Origin: Agrococcus sp. SL85
GTDB taxonomy: Bacteria; Actinomycetota; Actinomycetes; Actinomycetales; Microbacteriaceae
DNA length: 64,000 bases
Assembly (NCBI RefSeq): GCF_026625845.1
Contig: NZ_CP113066.1
Location: 682,001 to 746,000, forward strand
Reading direction: 5' to 3'
The position numbers and the translations under genes are program-made. Positions within the stretch are counted from its first letter, which is position 1; every line of letters begins with the position of its first letter. This document shows positions 1-8,593 of this stretch, in pieces. Under the pieces are notes generated by a model that had not been told where the DNA came from, made no database searches, and saw nothing but the letters and a program-made list of their open reading frames with translations.

Positions 1-1345
1 GCGCCACGCCGCCGAGCGCGGCGAAGAACATGATGTAGAAGGCGGGCATGAAGGTGTTGCCGGTGGCCTGGATGAGCGCCTCGCTGAAGAACGGCGTCGT
101 GCCGCCGAAGAGCGACACGGCCAGGTTGTAGGCGATCGCCATCGCACCGAAGCGGGAGGCGGTGGGGAAGAGCGCCGGCAGCGCCGAGGCCGAGATCGCC
201 ACGTAGAAGCCCACGGGGATCGCGACCATGCACAGCGCCACGACGACCGTCCACAGCTCGCCGATCTGCATGATCGCGAACGCCGGCACCATGAGCACGA
301 GCGTCGACCCGACGGCGATCGCGTAGACGGGCTTGCGACCGATGCGGTCGGAGAGCCGGCCGATGAACGGCAGCGCCGCCGACATCGCGATGAGCACCGG
401 CACGGTCACGATCGCGGCCGCGATGCTGTCGAGGCCCACGGTCTCCTCGAGGTAGGTGGGCATGTAGCTCGTGAGCGCGTAGCCGGCGCTGTTCGTGGCC
501 GCGACGAGCGCGATGCCGATGAGGATGACGCGCCAGTGGTGGCGGAAGATGCCCACGATGCCCTGCCGCGCGAGCGGGTCGTCGGCGTCGCGCTCGTGCT
601 GCTGCTCGGCGCCCTGCGCCTGCTCGTAGGCAGGGGTCTCCGGGATCCGCAGCCGGAAGTAGATCGCGACCGCGCCGAGCGGGATCGCGATGAGGAAGGG
701 GATGCGCCAGCCGTACTCGGTCATGGCGTCGGGCCCCGAGATCGACTGCGTGATCGCGGTCGTCGCCGCCACGACCGAGGCGCCGGCGGCGAAGCCGACG
801 TAGGAGCCGACGTCGAGCCAGGACGACCAGAAGCCGCGCGAGCGGTCGGGGCTGAACTCCGAGACGTAGGTGGTCGCACCGGCGTACTCGCCGCCGGTCG
901 AGAAGCCCTGCACCATCTTCAGCAGGTAGAGCGGCACGATGGCCCACGCGCCGATCTGCGCGCTCGTGGGCAGGAGCCCGATGAGCGCGGTGGCGACCGC
1001 CATCATCGCCATGGTGAGGAAGAGCACCTTCTGGCGCCCGATGCGGTCGCCGAGGGGGCCGAGCACGAGGCCGCCGAGGGGGCGGACGAGGAACGAGACG
1101 GCGAAGCCGAAGAGCACGACGAGCAGGCCGACGCCCTCGTCGAGCCCTGCGGTGAAGACCGCGGTCATCGTGACCGTGAGGTAGCCGTAGATGCCGAAGT
1201 CGAACCACTCCATGAAGTTGCCGACGACGGTGCCGCTGATCGCGGTGCGCACCTTCTTCGTCTGGACGACGATGACGTCGTCGACCTCGAGGCGCCGGGC
1301 GCCCTCGGTCTCGCCCGGCGGTGTGGATCCTGCGGTGGTGCTCAT
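1..1345 (-). CDS. MFS transporter, metabolite:H+ symporter (ProP-like), 3' end outside window
   Basis: This is a proton-coupled importer of the MHS branch of the major facilitator superfamily, whose members take up proline, betaine, citrate or related small solutes across the plasma membrane. Near the N-terminus it carries the MHS hallmark GNFMEWFDFGIYGYLT, followed by the MFS loop signature GPLGDRIGRQKVL and a second half with GRLSDRIGRKPVY. About 448 residues are visible and the C-terminus lies beyond base 1. The ATG at 1343-1345 has a GGAGGAG ribosome site just upstream. It lies 65 bp downstream of the flavin oxidase gene on the same strand, so both may be co-transcribed and the oxidase substrate (an N-methyl amino acid) may be what is imported. 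The substrate is inferred only. Confidence 0.9.
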   Translation of the reverse strand, partial: MSTTAGSTPPGETEGARRLEVDDVIVVQTKKVRTAISGTVVGNFMEWFDFGIYGYLTVTMTAVFTAGLDEGVGLLVVLFGFAVSFLVRPLGGLVLGPLGDRIGRQKVLFLTMAMMAVATALIGLLPTSAQIGAWAIVPLYLLKMVQGFSTGGEYAGATTYVSEFSPDRSRGFWSSWLDVGSYVGFAAGASVVAATTAITQSISGPDAMTEYGWRIPFLIAIPLGAVAIYFRLRIPETPAYEQAQGAEQQHERDADDPLARQGIVGIFRHHWRVILIGIALVAATNSAGYALTSYMPTYLEETVGLDSIAAAIVTVPVLIAMSAALPFIGRLSDRIGRKPVYAIAVGSTLVLMVPAFAIMQIGELWTVVVALCMVAIPVGFYVAISASALPALFPTASRFGAMAIAYNLAVSLFGGTTPFFSEALIQATGNTFMPAFYIMFFAALGGVA

Positions 1346-1410
1346 CGGTCCGTCTCCTCCGTGTGGTGCCCGCGAGGCCCGCGGCGATCGGCGAGGCTAC
1401 TCCCCGAGGC

Positions 1411-2613
1411 TCAAAGGCCGCCGGGATCCGGGCCCGGGTGCGGGCCGCTCGCCGCCGCGAACCGCCGCGGGTCGAGGAAGGCGACGTCGGTCGTCGGCGC
1501 CTCGCCGAGCGCGGCCTGCGCCGCGAGCTCGCCGAGCGCGGCGGCGTGCTTGCAGGAGTGACCCGAGCATCCGCCCGCGACGACGACGCGGCGGTCGTCG
1601 TCCATCGCGCCGACGACGAACTGGCCGTCGGGCGTGTGCGCCATGATGCAGGTCGTCCAGGCGGCGGGCTCGGGCTCGAGGTCCGGGAAGGTCGCCGCCA
1701 CCTGGTCGCGCAGCTCGTCGGTCTCGCCGGGCGCGAGCGAGCGGTCGATCGCATCGGGGTCGTCGGCCGAGAACGGCCCGTCGAACTCGCCGCCCACCTT
1801 CACGAGGTCGCCCGGCAGCGCGCCGTGGCCCCAGATCCAGCGCGGCTCGCCGCCGAGGCCGGGCACCGAGCGGATGAAGACCGGCAGCCGGTCGATGCCG
1901 GCGTCACGGCCCTCCTTCGGCGCGAACCACGTCTGCACCACCCGGTGCGGCACGAGCGGCACCTCGGGCACGAGGCGGCCGATCCACGGGCCCGCAGCGA
2001 CGACGACGCGGGCGACGCGCAGCTCGTCCGAGGCGAGGCGCACGGTCACGCCCGCGTCGTCGGGCTCGATCGCGAGCACGCGCTCGCCCGTACGGATGCG
2101 CGCGCCGGCCGCGCGGGCGGCCTCGGCCGCCGCGACGATCGCCGCCTCGGGGCGCAGCACGCCGGCCTCCGGGTCCCAGACCCCGACGTCGCCGGGGTCG
2201 AGCGCGGCGTGCGCGGGCAGGCGGCGCGCCACCTCCGCGGCGTCGAGGCGCTCGACCGGGAGGCCGTGCTCGCGGGCCGCGGCGAGCGTGCCCTCGACGA
2301 TGCGGCTGCCGGGCTGGCCGATCATGATGCCACCGGTCTCGAGCAGCAGCTCCTGGCCGCTCGAGGCCTCGAGCTCGCGCCAGAGCTCACGTGCGCGGCG
2401 GGCGATGGGCGCGAGGCCGGGGTGCTCGAGGCACGCGACGCGGAAGAGCCGCGTGCGGCCGGTGGAGCCGCCATGCGCGTGGCCGGGCTCGTGCTGCTCG
2501 ATGCCCACGACGTCGACCCCGCGGGCCGCGAGCTGCCAGGCGGCGCTCGAGCCGATCGCCCCGAGGCCGATCACGGCCACCTCCGCGTCGAGCCCGCGCC
2601 TCGCATCCGTCAT
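1411..2613 (-). CDS. FAD-dependent oxidoreductase, sarcosine / N-methyl-L-tryptophan oxidase-like (DAO family)
   Basis: The 400-residue protein matches monomeric sarcosine oxidase and N-methyltryptophan oxidase (SolA) in length and layout. These enzymes oxidatively demethylate N-methyl amino acids, giving formaldehyde and hydrogen peroxide. The N-terminal Rossmann motif VIGLGAIGSSAAWQLAARG binds the FAD ADP moiety. HGGSTGRTRLFR (about residues 41-52) matches the family's flavin-contacting R-rich segment, and GGCSGHSCKHAAALG near the C-terminus contains the Cys that in this family carries the covalent flavin. An ATG at 2611-2613 is chosen because a TAGCGT -10-like hexamer lies 7 bases upstream and no convincing ribosome site is present, which suggests a leaderless message. 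Substrate specificity is not determined. Co-directional with the MHS transporter. Confidence 0.85.
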   Translation of the reverse strand: MTDARRGLDAEVAVIGLGAIGSSAAWQLAARGVDVVGIEQHEPGHAHGGSTGRTRLFRVACLEHPGLAPIARRARELWRELEASSGQELLLETGGIMIGQPGSRIVEGTLAAAREHGLPVERLDAAEVARRLPAHAALDPGDVGVWDPEAGVLRPEAAIVAAAEAARAAGARIRTGERVLAIEPDDAGVTVRLASDELRVARVVVAAGPWIGRLVPEVPLVPHRVVQTWFAPKEGRDAGIDRLPVFIRSVPGLGGEPRWIWGHGALPGDLVKVGGEFDGPFSADDPDAIDRSLAPGETDELRDQVAATFPDLEPEPAAWTTCIMAHTPDGQFVVGAMDDDRRVVVAGGCSGHSCKHAAALGELAAQAALGEAPTTDVAFLDPRRFAAASGPHPGPDPGGL

Positions 2614-2620
2614 GCTCGGC

Positions 2621-2626
2621 ACGCTA
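2621..2626 (-). promoter_or_regulatory. -10 element (TAGCGT) of a leaderless flavin oxidase gene
   Basis: TAGCGT on the minus strand sits 7 bases before the ATG at 2613. This places the start codon where transcription would begin. It is one of about a dozen identical arrangements in the window. Confidence 0.45.
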
Positions 2627-2727
2627 CCGACCCGCGCGCGGCATCGCCGAGCGGCGCCGTCACGGGGCGTCGCGGCCGGTGCGACGCCCCGCAGGGGGAC
2701 GATGGGAATGCTGCGGGCGCAGGCGCG

Positions 2728-2756
2728 TTGCACTGATCGTTCGAATTTGAAAGAAT
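2728..2756 (+). promoter_or_regulatory. Promoter of the luciferase-like monooxygenase operon, with operator-like palindrome in the spacer
   Basis: TTGCAC (2728-2733) and AAGAAT (2751-2756) are separated by 17 bases. The spacer holds the near-palindrome TTCGAATTTGAA (2740-2751) in an otherwise very GC-rich stretch. A transcript would start near 2763, about 32 bases before the ATG at 2795. The palindrome is a plausible site for the MarR protein encoded as the third gene of the operon. Confidence 0.5.
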
Positions 2757-2794
2757 CGACCCGCGGCCGAGGAGCCGCAGCAGGGAGCAGGGCG

Positions 2795-4000
2795 ATGAGC
2801 AGCATGCAGTTCGGGATCTTCTCGGTGAGCGACCTCACCCAGGACCCCACGACCGGTCGCACGCCCACGGAGCACGAGCGCATCCGCGGCTGGATCGCGA
2901 TGGCCGAGAAGGCCGAGGAGGTCGGGCTCGACGTCTTCGCCGCCGGCGAGCACCACAACCCGCCGTTCTTCTCCTCGAGCCCGACGACGACGCTCGGCTA
3001 CATCGCCGCGCGCACCGAGCGCCTCATCCTCTCGACCGCGACGACGCTCATCACCACGAACGACCCGGTGAAGCTCGCCGAGGACTACGCGATGCTGCAG
3101 CACCTCTCGGGCGGCCGCGTCGACCTCACGCTCGGCCGCGGCAACACCGGCCCCGTCTACCCGTGGTTCGGCAAGGACATCCGCGACGGGATCGAGCTCG
3201 CGATCGAGCACTACTCGCTGCTGCACAAGCTCTGGCGCGAGCCGGTCGTCAACTGGTCGGGCAAGCACCGCACGCCGCTCACCGGCTACACCTCGACGCC
3301 CGCGCCGCTCGACGGCGTGCCCCCGTTCGTGTGGCACGGCTCGATCCGCTCGCCGCAGATCGCGGAGCAGGCCGCCTTCTACGGCGACGGCTTCTTCCAC
3401 AACAACATCTTCTGGAACAAGGAGCACACGGAGCGCATGGTGCGCCTGTACCGCTCGCGCTTCGCGCACTACGGCCACGGCGCCCCCGAGGAGGCCATCG
3501 TGGGCCTCGGCGGCCAGGTGTTCATGAAGTCGACCGAGCGCGAGGCGAAGGCCCGCTTCCGGCCCTTCTTCGACGTGGCGCCCGTCTACGGCCACGGCCC
3601 GAGCCTCGAGGACTTCGAGCAGATGACGCCGCTCACCGTCGGCACGCCCGAGCAGGTGATCGAGAAGACCCTCGCGTTCCGCGACTACGCGGGCGACTAC
3701 CAGCGCCAGATGTTCCTCGTCGACCACGCGGGCCTGCCGCTCGAGGAGGTGCTCGAGCAGATCGAGATCCTCGGCACGGAGGTCGTGCCGGTGCTGCGCC
3801 GCGAGTTCGACCGGGTGCGCGCCGACGGCGTGCCCGACGCGCCCACGCACGCCGCGCGCGTCGCCCAGGCGATCGCCGACGGCACGCAGGGCGGCGAGCA
3901 GGGCACGCCGCGCGCCGTGATCCAGGAGCCGTCGGCGCAGCAGCTGCGCTCCGACCTCGACACGGGCGCCGCCATCTCGCGGCAGGCGGGCGAGCGATGA
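2795..4000 (+). CDS. LLM-class FMN-dependent monooxygenase, CE1758 family
   Basis: This is a luciferase-like TIM-barrel monooxygenase of 401 residues. It uses reduced FMN supplied by a partner reductase, and its organic substrate is unknown. Visible family features are the N-terminal FGIFSVSDL strand, GEHHNPPFF (residues 51-59) and GGRVDLTLGRGN (106-117), typical of the flavin/phosphate-binding side of the barrel. The gene directly downstream encodes the partner FMN reductase and overlaps by ATGA, the arrangement that defines the CE1758/CE1759 pair. The chosen ATG at 2795 follows AGGGAGCAGGGCG. An in-frame open stretch extends far upstream only because GC-rich shadows lack stops. The last 60 residues are Ala/Gln-rich and probably disordered. 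Confidence 0.9.
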   Translation: MSSMQFGIFSVSDLTQDPTTGRTPTEHERIRGWIAMAEKAEEVGLDVFAAGEHHNPPFFSSSPTTTLGYIAARTERLILSTATTLITTNDPVKLAEDYAMLQHLSGGRVDLTLGRGNTGPVYPWFGKDIRDGIELAIEHYSLLHKLWREPVVNWSGKHRTPLTGYTSTPAPLDGVPPFVWHGSIRSPQIAEQAAFYGDGFFHNNIFWNKEHTERMVRLYRSRFAHYGHGAPEEAIVGLGGQVFMKSTEREAKARFRPFFDVAPVYGHGPSLEDFEQMTPLTVGTPEQVIEKTLAFRDYAGDYQRQMFLVDHAGLPLEEVLEQIEILGTEVVPVLRREFDRVRADGVPDAPTHAARVAQAIADGTQGGEQGTPRAVIQEPSAQQLRSDLDTGAAISRQAGER

Positions 4001-4614
4001 CGGCCGTGCGGATCGCGGTCGTCTCGGCCGGCCTCGGCGAGCCCTCGAGCACGAAGCTGCTCGCCGACCGGCTGCGCGACGCGACGCTCCGGGCGCTCGC
4101 CGACGGCGGCGGGCACGCGGAGGCCGTCGACGTCGTGCTGCGCCCGCTCGCGCAGGACATCGCGGCGCACATGGTCACGGGCGGCGCCTCCGAGGCGCTC
4201 TCGGCCGCGATCCGCGAGGTCGTCGAGGCCGACGCGATCATCGCGGTGACGCCGACCTTCACCATGTCGTACTCGGGCCTCTTCAAGTCGTTCTTCGACG
4301 GCATCGAGGAGGGGCAGCTCGCCTCGATCCCCACGGCGCTCGGCGCGACGGGCGGCACCGCCCGCCACTCGATGGTCATGGACACCGCGATGCGGCCGAT
4401 GTTCGCCTACCTCAAGGCGCAGGTCGTGCCCACGGGGGTCTTCGCCGCGAGCGAGGACTGGGGCGCCGACGCGGGCCTCGACCGCCGCATCGCCCGCGAG
4501 GGCAAGGAGCTCGCCGACCTCATGACGGCGCTCCCCCGCCGCCGCGAGGCCGATCCCTTCGACGTCGACGGCGGTGCCTTCCAGTCGTTCGACCAGCTGC
4601 TGGGGCACGCGTGA
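3997..4614 (+). CDS. NAD(P)H-dependent FMN reductase, CE1759 family
   Basis: The 205-residue flavodoxin-fold reductase supplies FMNH2 to the upstream luciferase-like enzyme. The first strand and phosphate loop read VVSAGLGEPSSTKLLADR. TPTFTMSYSGLFKSFFD (residues 85-101) is the flavin-contacting loop and helix of the NADPH-dependent FMN reductase family. Its ATG overlaps the stop of the monooxygenase gene (ATGA), and its own stop overlaps the GTG of the MarR gene, so the three genes are translationally coupled. The pairing makes the biochemical role reasonably sure; the pathway is not known. Confidence 0.88.
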   Translation: MTAVRIAVVSAGLGEPSSTKLLADRLRDATLRALADGGGHAEAVDVVLRPLAQDIAAHMVTGGASEALSAAIREVVEADAIIAVTPTFTMSYSGLFKSFFDGIEEGQLASIPTALGATGGTARHSMVMDTAMRPMFAYLKAQVVPTGVFAASEDWGADAGLDRRIAREGKELADLMTALPRRREADPFDVDGGAFQSFDQLLGHA

Positions 4615-5084
4615 GCGCGCCCTCGGAGCGCCTGGCGCCGCGCGCGTGGCGCGGGTACTTCGAGGGCTCGCGGCTGCTCGAGAACGAGCTCGAGCGACGC
4701 ATGAAGGCCGCGACGGGGCTCGACCTCGGCGACTTCAACGTGCTGCTCGTGCTCTCGGAGGCCGAGGGCAGCCGCATGCGGATGGGCGACCTCGCGCGGC
4801 AGCTCGCCTTCGCGCCCGGTCGCCTCACCTACCGCATCGGCGCGCTCGAGCGCTCGGCGCTCGTGCGGCGCGAGGCGAGCGCGGCCGACCGGCGCGGCAC
4901 CGATGCGGTGCTGACCGAGGAGGGCCGGCGCCGCCTCCGCGCCGCGCGGCCCGTGCACGCGCGGCACGTCGAGGAGCTCTTCCTCGGCGGCCTCGACGAC
5001 GACGCGCTCGCGGTGCTCGACCGCGTCTTCGGGCCGCTGCGCGCGCGGCTGCTCGCCGACTGCGAGGACGCGCCGCTGCCCTGA
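4611..5084 (+). CDS. MarR family transcriptional regulator
   Basis: A 157-residue winged-helix protein of the MarR family, starting at a GTG that overlaps the reductase stop by 4 bases. The recognition region reads RMRMGDLARQLAFAPGRLTYRIGALERSALVRR, followed by a wing with EASAADRRGTDAVLTEEGRRRL, which carries the usual DxRG-type wing motif. As the last gene of the monooxygenase-reductase operon it most likely represses that operon in response to a small aromatic or quinone ligand. The palindrome inside the operon promoter at 2740-2751 is the obvious candidate site. Ligand and site are inferred. Confidence 0.85.
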   Translation: MSAPSERLAPRAWRGYFEGSRLLENELERRMKAATGLDLGDFNVLLVLSEAEGSRMRMGDLARQLAFAPGRLTYRIGALERSALVRREASAADRRGTDAVLTEEGRRRLRAARPVHARHVEELFLGGLDDDALAVLDRVFGPLRARLLADCEDAPLP

Positions 5085-5176
5085 GCGGAGCGGGCAGCGG
5101 GCCGGGCAGCGGGCCCGGGGCACGACCCTGTGGACTTCCCTGCGCGCGCCGCGGTCGCGGCTGTCACGATGGAGGC

Positions 5177-6292
5177 GTGCTGGAGACCTCGCTGCTCGAG
5201 CGGGCGATCGGTGAGCCGGGACGCCCGGTCGCCGTCGAGCCCTTCGGCGAGGGCAGCATCGTGCGCCTGACGGTCGACGCGGGGCCGAACGCGGGCGACT
5301 GGTTCGTCGACACCTCGCGCCAGGCGGTCGCGGTCGAGACCGGGTTCGTCGTGCGCGGCACGGAGGGGGTCGTCGCGCGCATCTGGCGGCATCCGCTCGA
5401 TCCGCGGCTGCCGGCGCTCCGCACCGCCGTCGACCCCGAGCGGCTCGCCCGCATCGCCGCGGCCGCCGGCACCGAGGGCGAGATCGCCGCGCGGGTGCTG
5501 GCCTACCGCCCGGGACGCCGCGCGGTCGTGCGGCTCACGCAGCACGACGTGCACCTGTTCCTGAAGGTCGTGCGGCCCGGCGAGGCCGAGGGCCTCGCCG
5601 ACGTGCACGACGCCTGCCGCGCGGCGGGCGTGCCCGCGCCCGCGGTCGTGCACTGGTCGCCCGCGGGCGTCGTCGTCGTGCGCGACGCCGACGGCACGCC
5701 GGGGCCGGTCGCCGCCGCGCGCCTCGCCCCCGAGGTGCTGCTCGACGCGGTCGACGCGCTCCGCGAGCGCCTGCTCGAGGTCGGCACGACCCGCATCGCC
5801 CGCGCCTCCGTGGGCACGCGCGCCGAGTGGCACCTCGAGCGCATGGCGTCGGCGCTGCCCGAGCGCGCGGCCGAGATCGACGCGCTCGCGCCCGCCGTGC
5901 TGGGCCGCGTGCGGCGGGAGGGGCCCGCGCGCGTCGTGCACGGCGACCTCCACATCGGGCAGCTGTTCTTCGAGGACGGCCGCGTCTCGAGCGTCATCGA
6001 CGTCGACACGGCGGGGCTCGGAGACCCCGCCGACGACGCCGCCGCCTTCATCGGGCACGCGATCGCGAGCGCGGTGCGCAACGAGGCCGCCGACCGCCCG
6101 GGCGACGCCGCGATCCTGCGCGGGCTCGCCGACGCGGCGGCCGAGCGCTGGCTCCGGGATCCGCACGCGACCGCGCTCACGACCCTGCACCTGCTCGCGC
6201 ACGGCATCCGGGCCGCCGAGCGCAGCCCGGAGTCCGCGCACCTGCTGCTCGACGCCGCGGGCGCGGTCGCCGGCACGCGCGCCGCGCGCTGA
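5177..6292 (+). CDS. Kinase-fold phosphotransferase (APH/choline kinase-like), paralogue 1
   Basis: The 371-residue protein has the C-lobe of the aminoglycoside phosphotransferase/choline kinase fold. The Brenner-type catalytic loop HGDLHIGQ is at residues 255-262, and the metal-binding loop IDVDTAGLGDP is at 274-284. FLKVVRP (about 128-134) supplies a lysine in the N-lobe strand. The substrate is unknown. It may be a small-molecule kinase rather than a resistance enzyme. The GTG at 5177 is supported by alignment with the paralogue at 8594 and by a CACGAT hexamer 6 bases upstream, but the true start is uncertain. Together the paralogues flank the two-component system. DWFVDTSRQAVAVETG (41-56) is shared almost exactly with the second copy. 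Confidence 0.75.
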   Translation: MLETSLLERAIGEPGRPVAVEPFGEGSIVRLTVDAGPNAGDWFVDTSRQAVAVETGFVVRGTEGVVARIWRHPLDPRLPALRTAVDPERLARIAAAAGTEGEIAARVLAYRPGRRAVVRLTQHDVHLFLKVVRPGEAEGLADVHDACRAAGVPAPAVVHWSPAGVVVVRDADGTPGPVAAARLAPEVLLDAVDALRERLLEVGTTRIARASVGTRAEWHLERMASALPERAAEIDALAPAVLGRVRREGPARVVHGDLHIGQLFFEDGRVSSVIDVDTAGLGDPADDAAAFIGHAIASAVRNEAADRPGDAAILRGLADAAAERWLRDPHATALTTLHLLAHGIRAAERSPESAHLLLDAAGAVAGTRAAR

Positions 6293-6315
6293 GCCCGGGG
6301 CGCGTCGCGCCCGCG

Positions 6316-6975
6316 TCACACCAGCCGGTAGCCCATGCCGCGCACGGTCTCGATGCGGTCGGCGCCGAGCTTCGTGCGCAGGTAGCGCACGTAGACGTCG
6401 ACGACGTTGGAGCCCGGGTCGAAGTCGTAGCCCCAGACCCGCGAGAGCAGCTGCTCCCGCGAGAGCACCTGCCCCGCGTTCCGCACGAGCTCCTCGGCGA
6501 GCGCGAACTCCCGGCCCGAGAGGTCGACCTGCCTGCCGTCGACGCGCGCGCGACGGGTGCGCACGTCGAGCTCGAGGCCGCGGTGCGCGAGCTCGGCCGC
6601 CGCGCCGCCGGCCGCGTGCGACTGCATCCGCAGCCGGATCCGCGCGAGCAGCTCGTCGAAGCGGAAGGGCTTGGCCATGTAGTCGTCGGCGCCGCCCTCG
6701 AGCCCCGCGACCGTGTCGGCACCGCCGCCGCGCGCGGTGAGGATGATGACGGGCATCGTGGAGCCCGAGCCGCGCAGCTGCGCGAGCACCTCGAAGCCGT
6801 CGAGGCCGGGCAGGCCGATGTCGAGCACGCACAGGTCGAACTCGCCCGTGAGCGCGAGGTCGAGCGCCTCGGGGCCCGTCGGCGCGACGCGCGTGGCGTA
6901 GCCCGCCGCGGCGAGCCCCTTCTCGACGAACGCGGCGATGCGCGCCTCGTCCTCGGCGATCAGGACAGCGGCCAT
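6316..6975 (-). CDS. OmpR/PhoB-family response regulator
   Basis: The protein has 219 residues with a receiver domain at 1-115 (acidic pocket E8/D9, phospho-acceptor D52, conserved K102) and a winged-helix DNA-binding domain at about 125-219, ending in the typical VRGMGYRLV. The ATG at 6973-6975 has GAGGAG 6 bases upstream, so the gene has its own ribosome site. The sensor kinase gene lies immediately upstream on the same strand. In the sequence as given there is no in-frame stop between kinase and regulator, so a fused polypeptide is formally possible. Likely targets are the nearby genes preceded by TGAGAG/CTCTCA repeats (8537, 9888, 10356). Confidence 0.93.
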   Translation of the reverse strand: MAAVLIAEDEARIAAFVEKGLAAAGYATRVAPTGPEALDLALTGEFDLCVLDIGLPGLDGFEVLAQLRGSGSTMPVIILTARGGGADTVAGLEGGADDYMAKPFRFDELLARIRLRMQSHAAGGAAAELAHRGLELDVRTRRARVDGRQVDLSGREFALAEELVRNAGQVLSREQLLSRVWGYDFDPGSNVVDVYVRYLRTKLGADRIETVRGMGYRLV

Positions 6976-8496
6976 CGCGGCTCCTCGGTCTCGGTGCGGC
7001 CGCGCGCGGGCGCGGCGGCGGGCTCGGGCTCGGGCTCGGGCGCCGCGGCAGGCCCGGGCGCAGGGTGCGGCAGGCTCGGCGGTCTCGACGGCGCCGGGCA
7101 GCGCGACCACGAACTCGGCGCCCTCCCCCGCGTCGACGACGAAGGCCGTGCCTCCGTGCCGCTCGGCGATGAGGGCCACGATCGCGAGCCCGAGGCCGGA
7201 GCCGCCGTCACCGCGCCCCTCCGCCTCGCCGCGGCGGAAGCGGTCGAAGATGACGGCCTTCATGGCGTCCGGCACCCCGGGCCCGCGATCGCGCACGAAG
7301 AGCTCGAGGTCGGCGCCGCGCACGCGCGAGCCGATCGCGATCGGCCCGCGCGCGTGCCGGACGGCGTTGGCGATCAGCTGGAGCATGGCCTGGGTGATGC
7401 GGTCGGGGTCGAGCCGCGCGAGCACCGGTGTCGCGAGCACCCCCTCCGCGAGCTCGGCGCCATCGATCGCGCGCGCCTTCGACGCGATCTGCTCGGTGAG
7501 CAGCGCGACGTCGGTCTCGACGAGCGCGAACGCGTCCGGCTCGCGCAGCCGCGCGGCGGCCCGGATGTCCTCGACGAGCCGCGCCATCCGGTCGAGCTCG
7601 TCGATCGCGAGCGCCCGGGTCTCCTCCACGTCGCGCGGGTCGGCCGGGTCGACGAGCTCGAGGTGCCCTCGCACGATCGTGATGGGCGTCTTCAGCTCGT
7701 GGCCGACGTCCTGCAGCAGCTGCCGCTGGGCGTCGAGCGAGCCGCCGAGCCGGTCGAGCATGCGGTTGACCGTCTCGGCCAGCTGCGAGACGTCGTCGCG
7801 GCCCGTCACCGGCACCCGCTCGGTGAGCCGCTGCTCGGACGAGCGCTCGGCGACCTCGCGGATGCGGCGCACGGGGCTCAGGAGCCGCCCGGAGACGAGC
7901 AGGCCCACGAGGAAGACGATCGCGGCGACCACGAGGGCCGCGATCACGAACACGCGCGCCGCGGCGTCGATCTCCTCGAGCTCGGCGCGCACGTCGTAGG
8001 CGGTCACGAAGAGCGCGGCGGGCGCATCGGCGGGCGCGCCGTCGATCGTGATGGGCGCAGCGAGGTACTGCACGACGTCGCCGCCCTCGGCGTACGTGCC
8101 GATGACCGGCCCGCCGCCCGCGGCCTCCGCCACGACGCGGTCGACGAGGCCCGGCAGCCGCTCGAGCCGGAGGTCGGGGCTCACGAAGGGCACGAACGCG
8201 GGGCGGCCGTCGAGCACGCCGAGCACGCCCGTGTTGTCGTCGGGCGCGACGCGCTGCACCACGGCCTCCAGCGCGTCCTCCACGGCGGGCCAGGGCTCCT
8301 GCCCCACGGTGAAGCTCGCGGCCTCGAGCGCCGAGCGCAGGTTGGCGTCCACCTGCTCGAGCACCCGCTCGCGCTCGACGGCGTACGCGATCCCGCCCGC
8401 GACGAGCATGCCGAGCAGCGACAGCGTCGTGAGCAGGCCCACGATCCGCGAGCGCACCGTCCAGGTGCGCAGGCGCGGGCGCGGGGCGGCGGTCAT
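6960..8496 (-). CDS. Sensor histidine kinase (HAMP, HisKA, HATPase); reading frame disturbed at the 3' end
   Basis: This membrane sensor kinase has TM1 at about residues 18-40, an extracytoplasmic sensor of about 140 residues, TM2 at about 181-205 and HAMP to about 255. The H-box is HELKTPITIVRGH with H266, followed by the N-box LIANAVRHA and G-box GGSGLGLAIV. It senses an unknown envelope signal and phosphorylates D52 of the adjacent regulator. After the last kinase strand the frame runs without a stop into the regulator as an Arg/Ala-rich stretch. A one-base shift near 7090 would instead give a Pro/Ala/Glu tail (PAAAPEPEPEPAAAP) ending at 6960, just inside the regulator gene. I favour the second reading as the native protein and list those ends. 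Confidence 0.85.
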
Positions 8497-8536
8497 GCGC
8501 CCATCACACCACGGCGGCGCCCGCCGCAGGACCCCG

Positions 8537-8554
8537 GATGAGAGAAGCCTCACC
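8537..8554. promoter_or_regulatory. TGAGAG...CTCA inverted repeat between kinase gene and second phosphotransferase (candidate regulator site)
   Basis: GATGAGAG (8537-8544) is followed after a short gap by GCCTCACC. It is an imperfect version of the perfect repeat at 9888-9905, and sits about 40 bp from both the kinase ATG (8496) and the divergent GTG (8594). Candidate autoregulatory site. Confidence 0.4.
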
Positions 8555-8593
8555 TGCACCCCGCCGCAGGCGTCCGTCTGCTGGGATCGGAGG

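Noticed and set aside
536..4000. Long plus- and minus-strand open frames of Arg/Ala/Gly-rich sequence through the first 4 kb, including an in-frame upstream extension of the monooxygenase
   Set aside because: Artefacts of high GC: their composition is typical of off-frame translation and they overlap well-supported genes.
6316..8496. Genuine single-chain histidine kinase-OmpR fusion
   Set aside because: Not excluded, but the regulator has its own ribosome site and the joining residues look like off-frame sequence, so a one-base shift is more likely.
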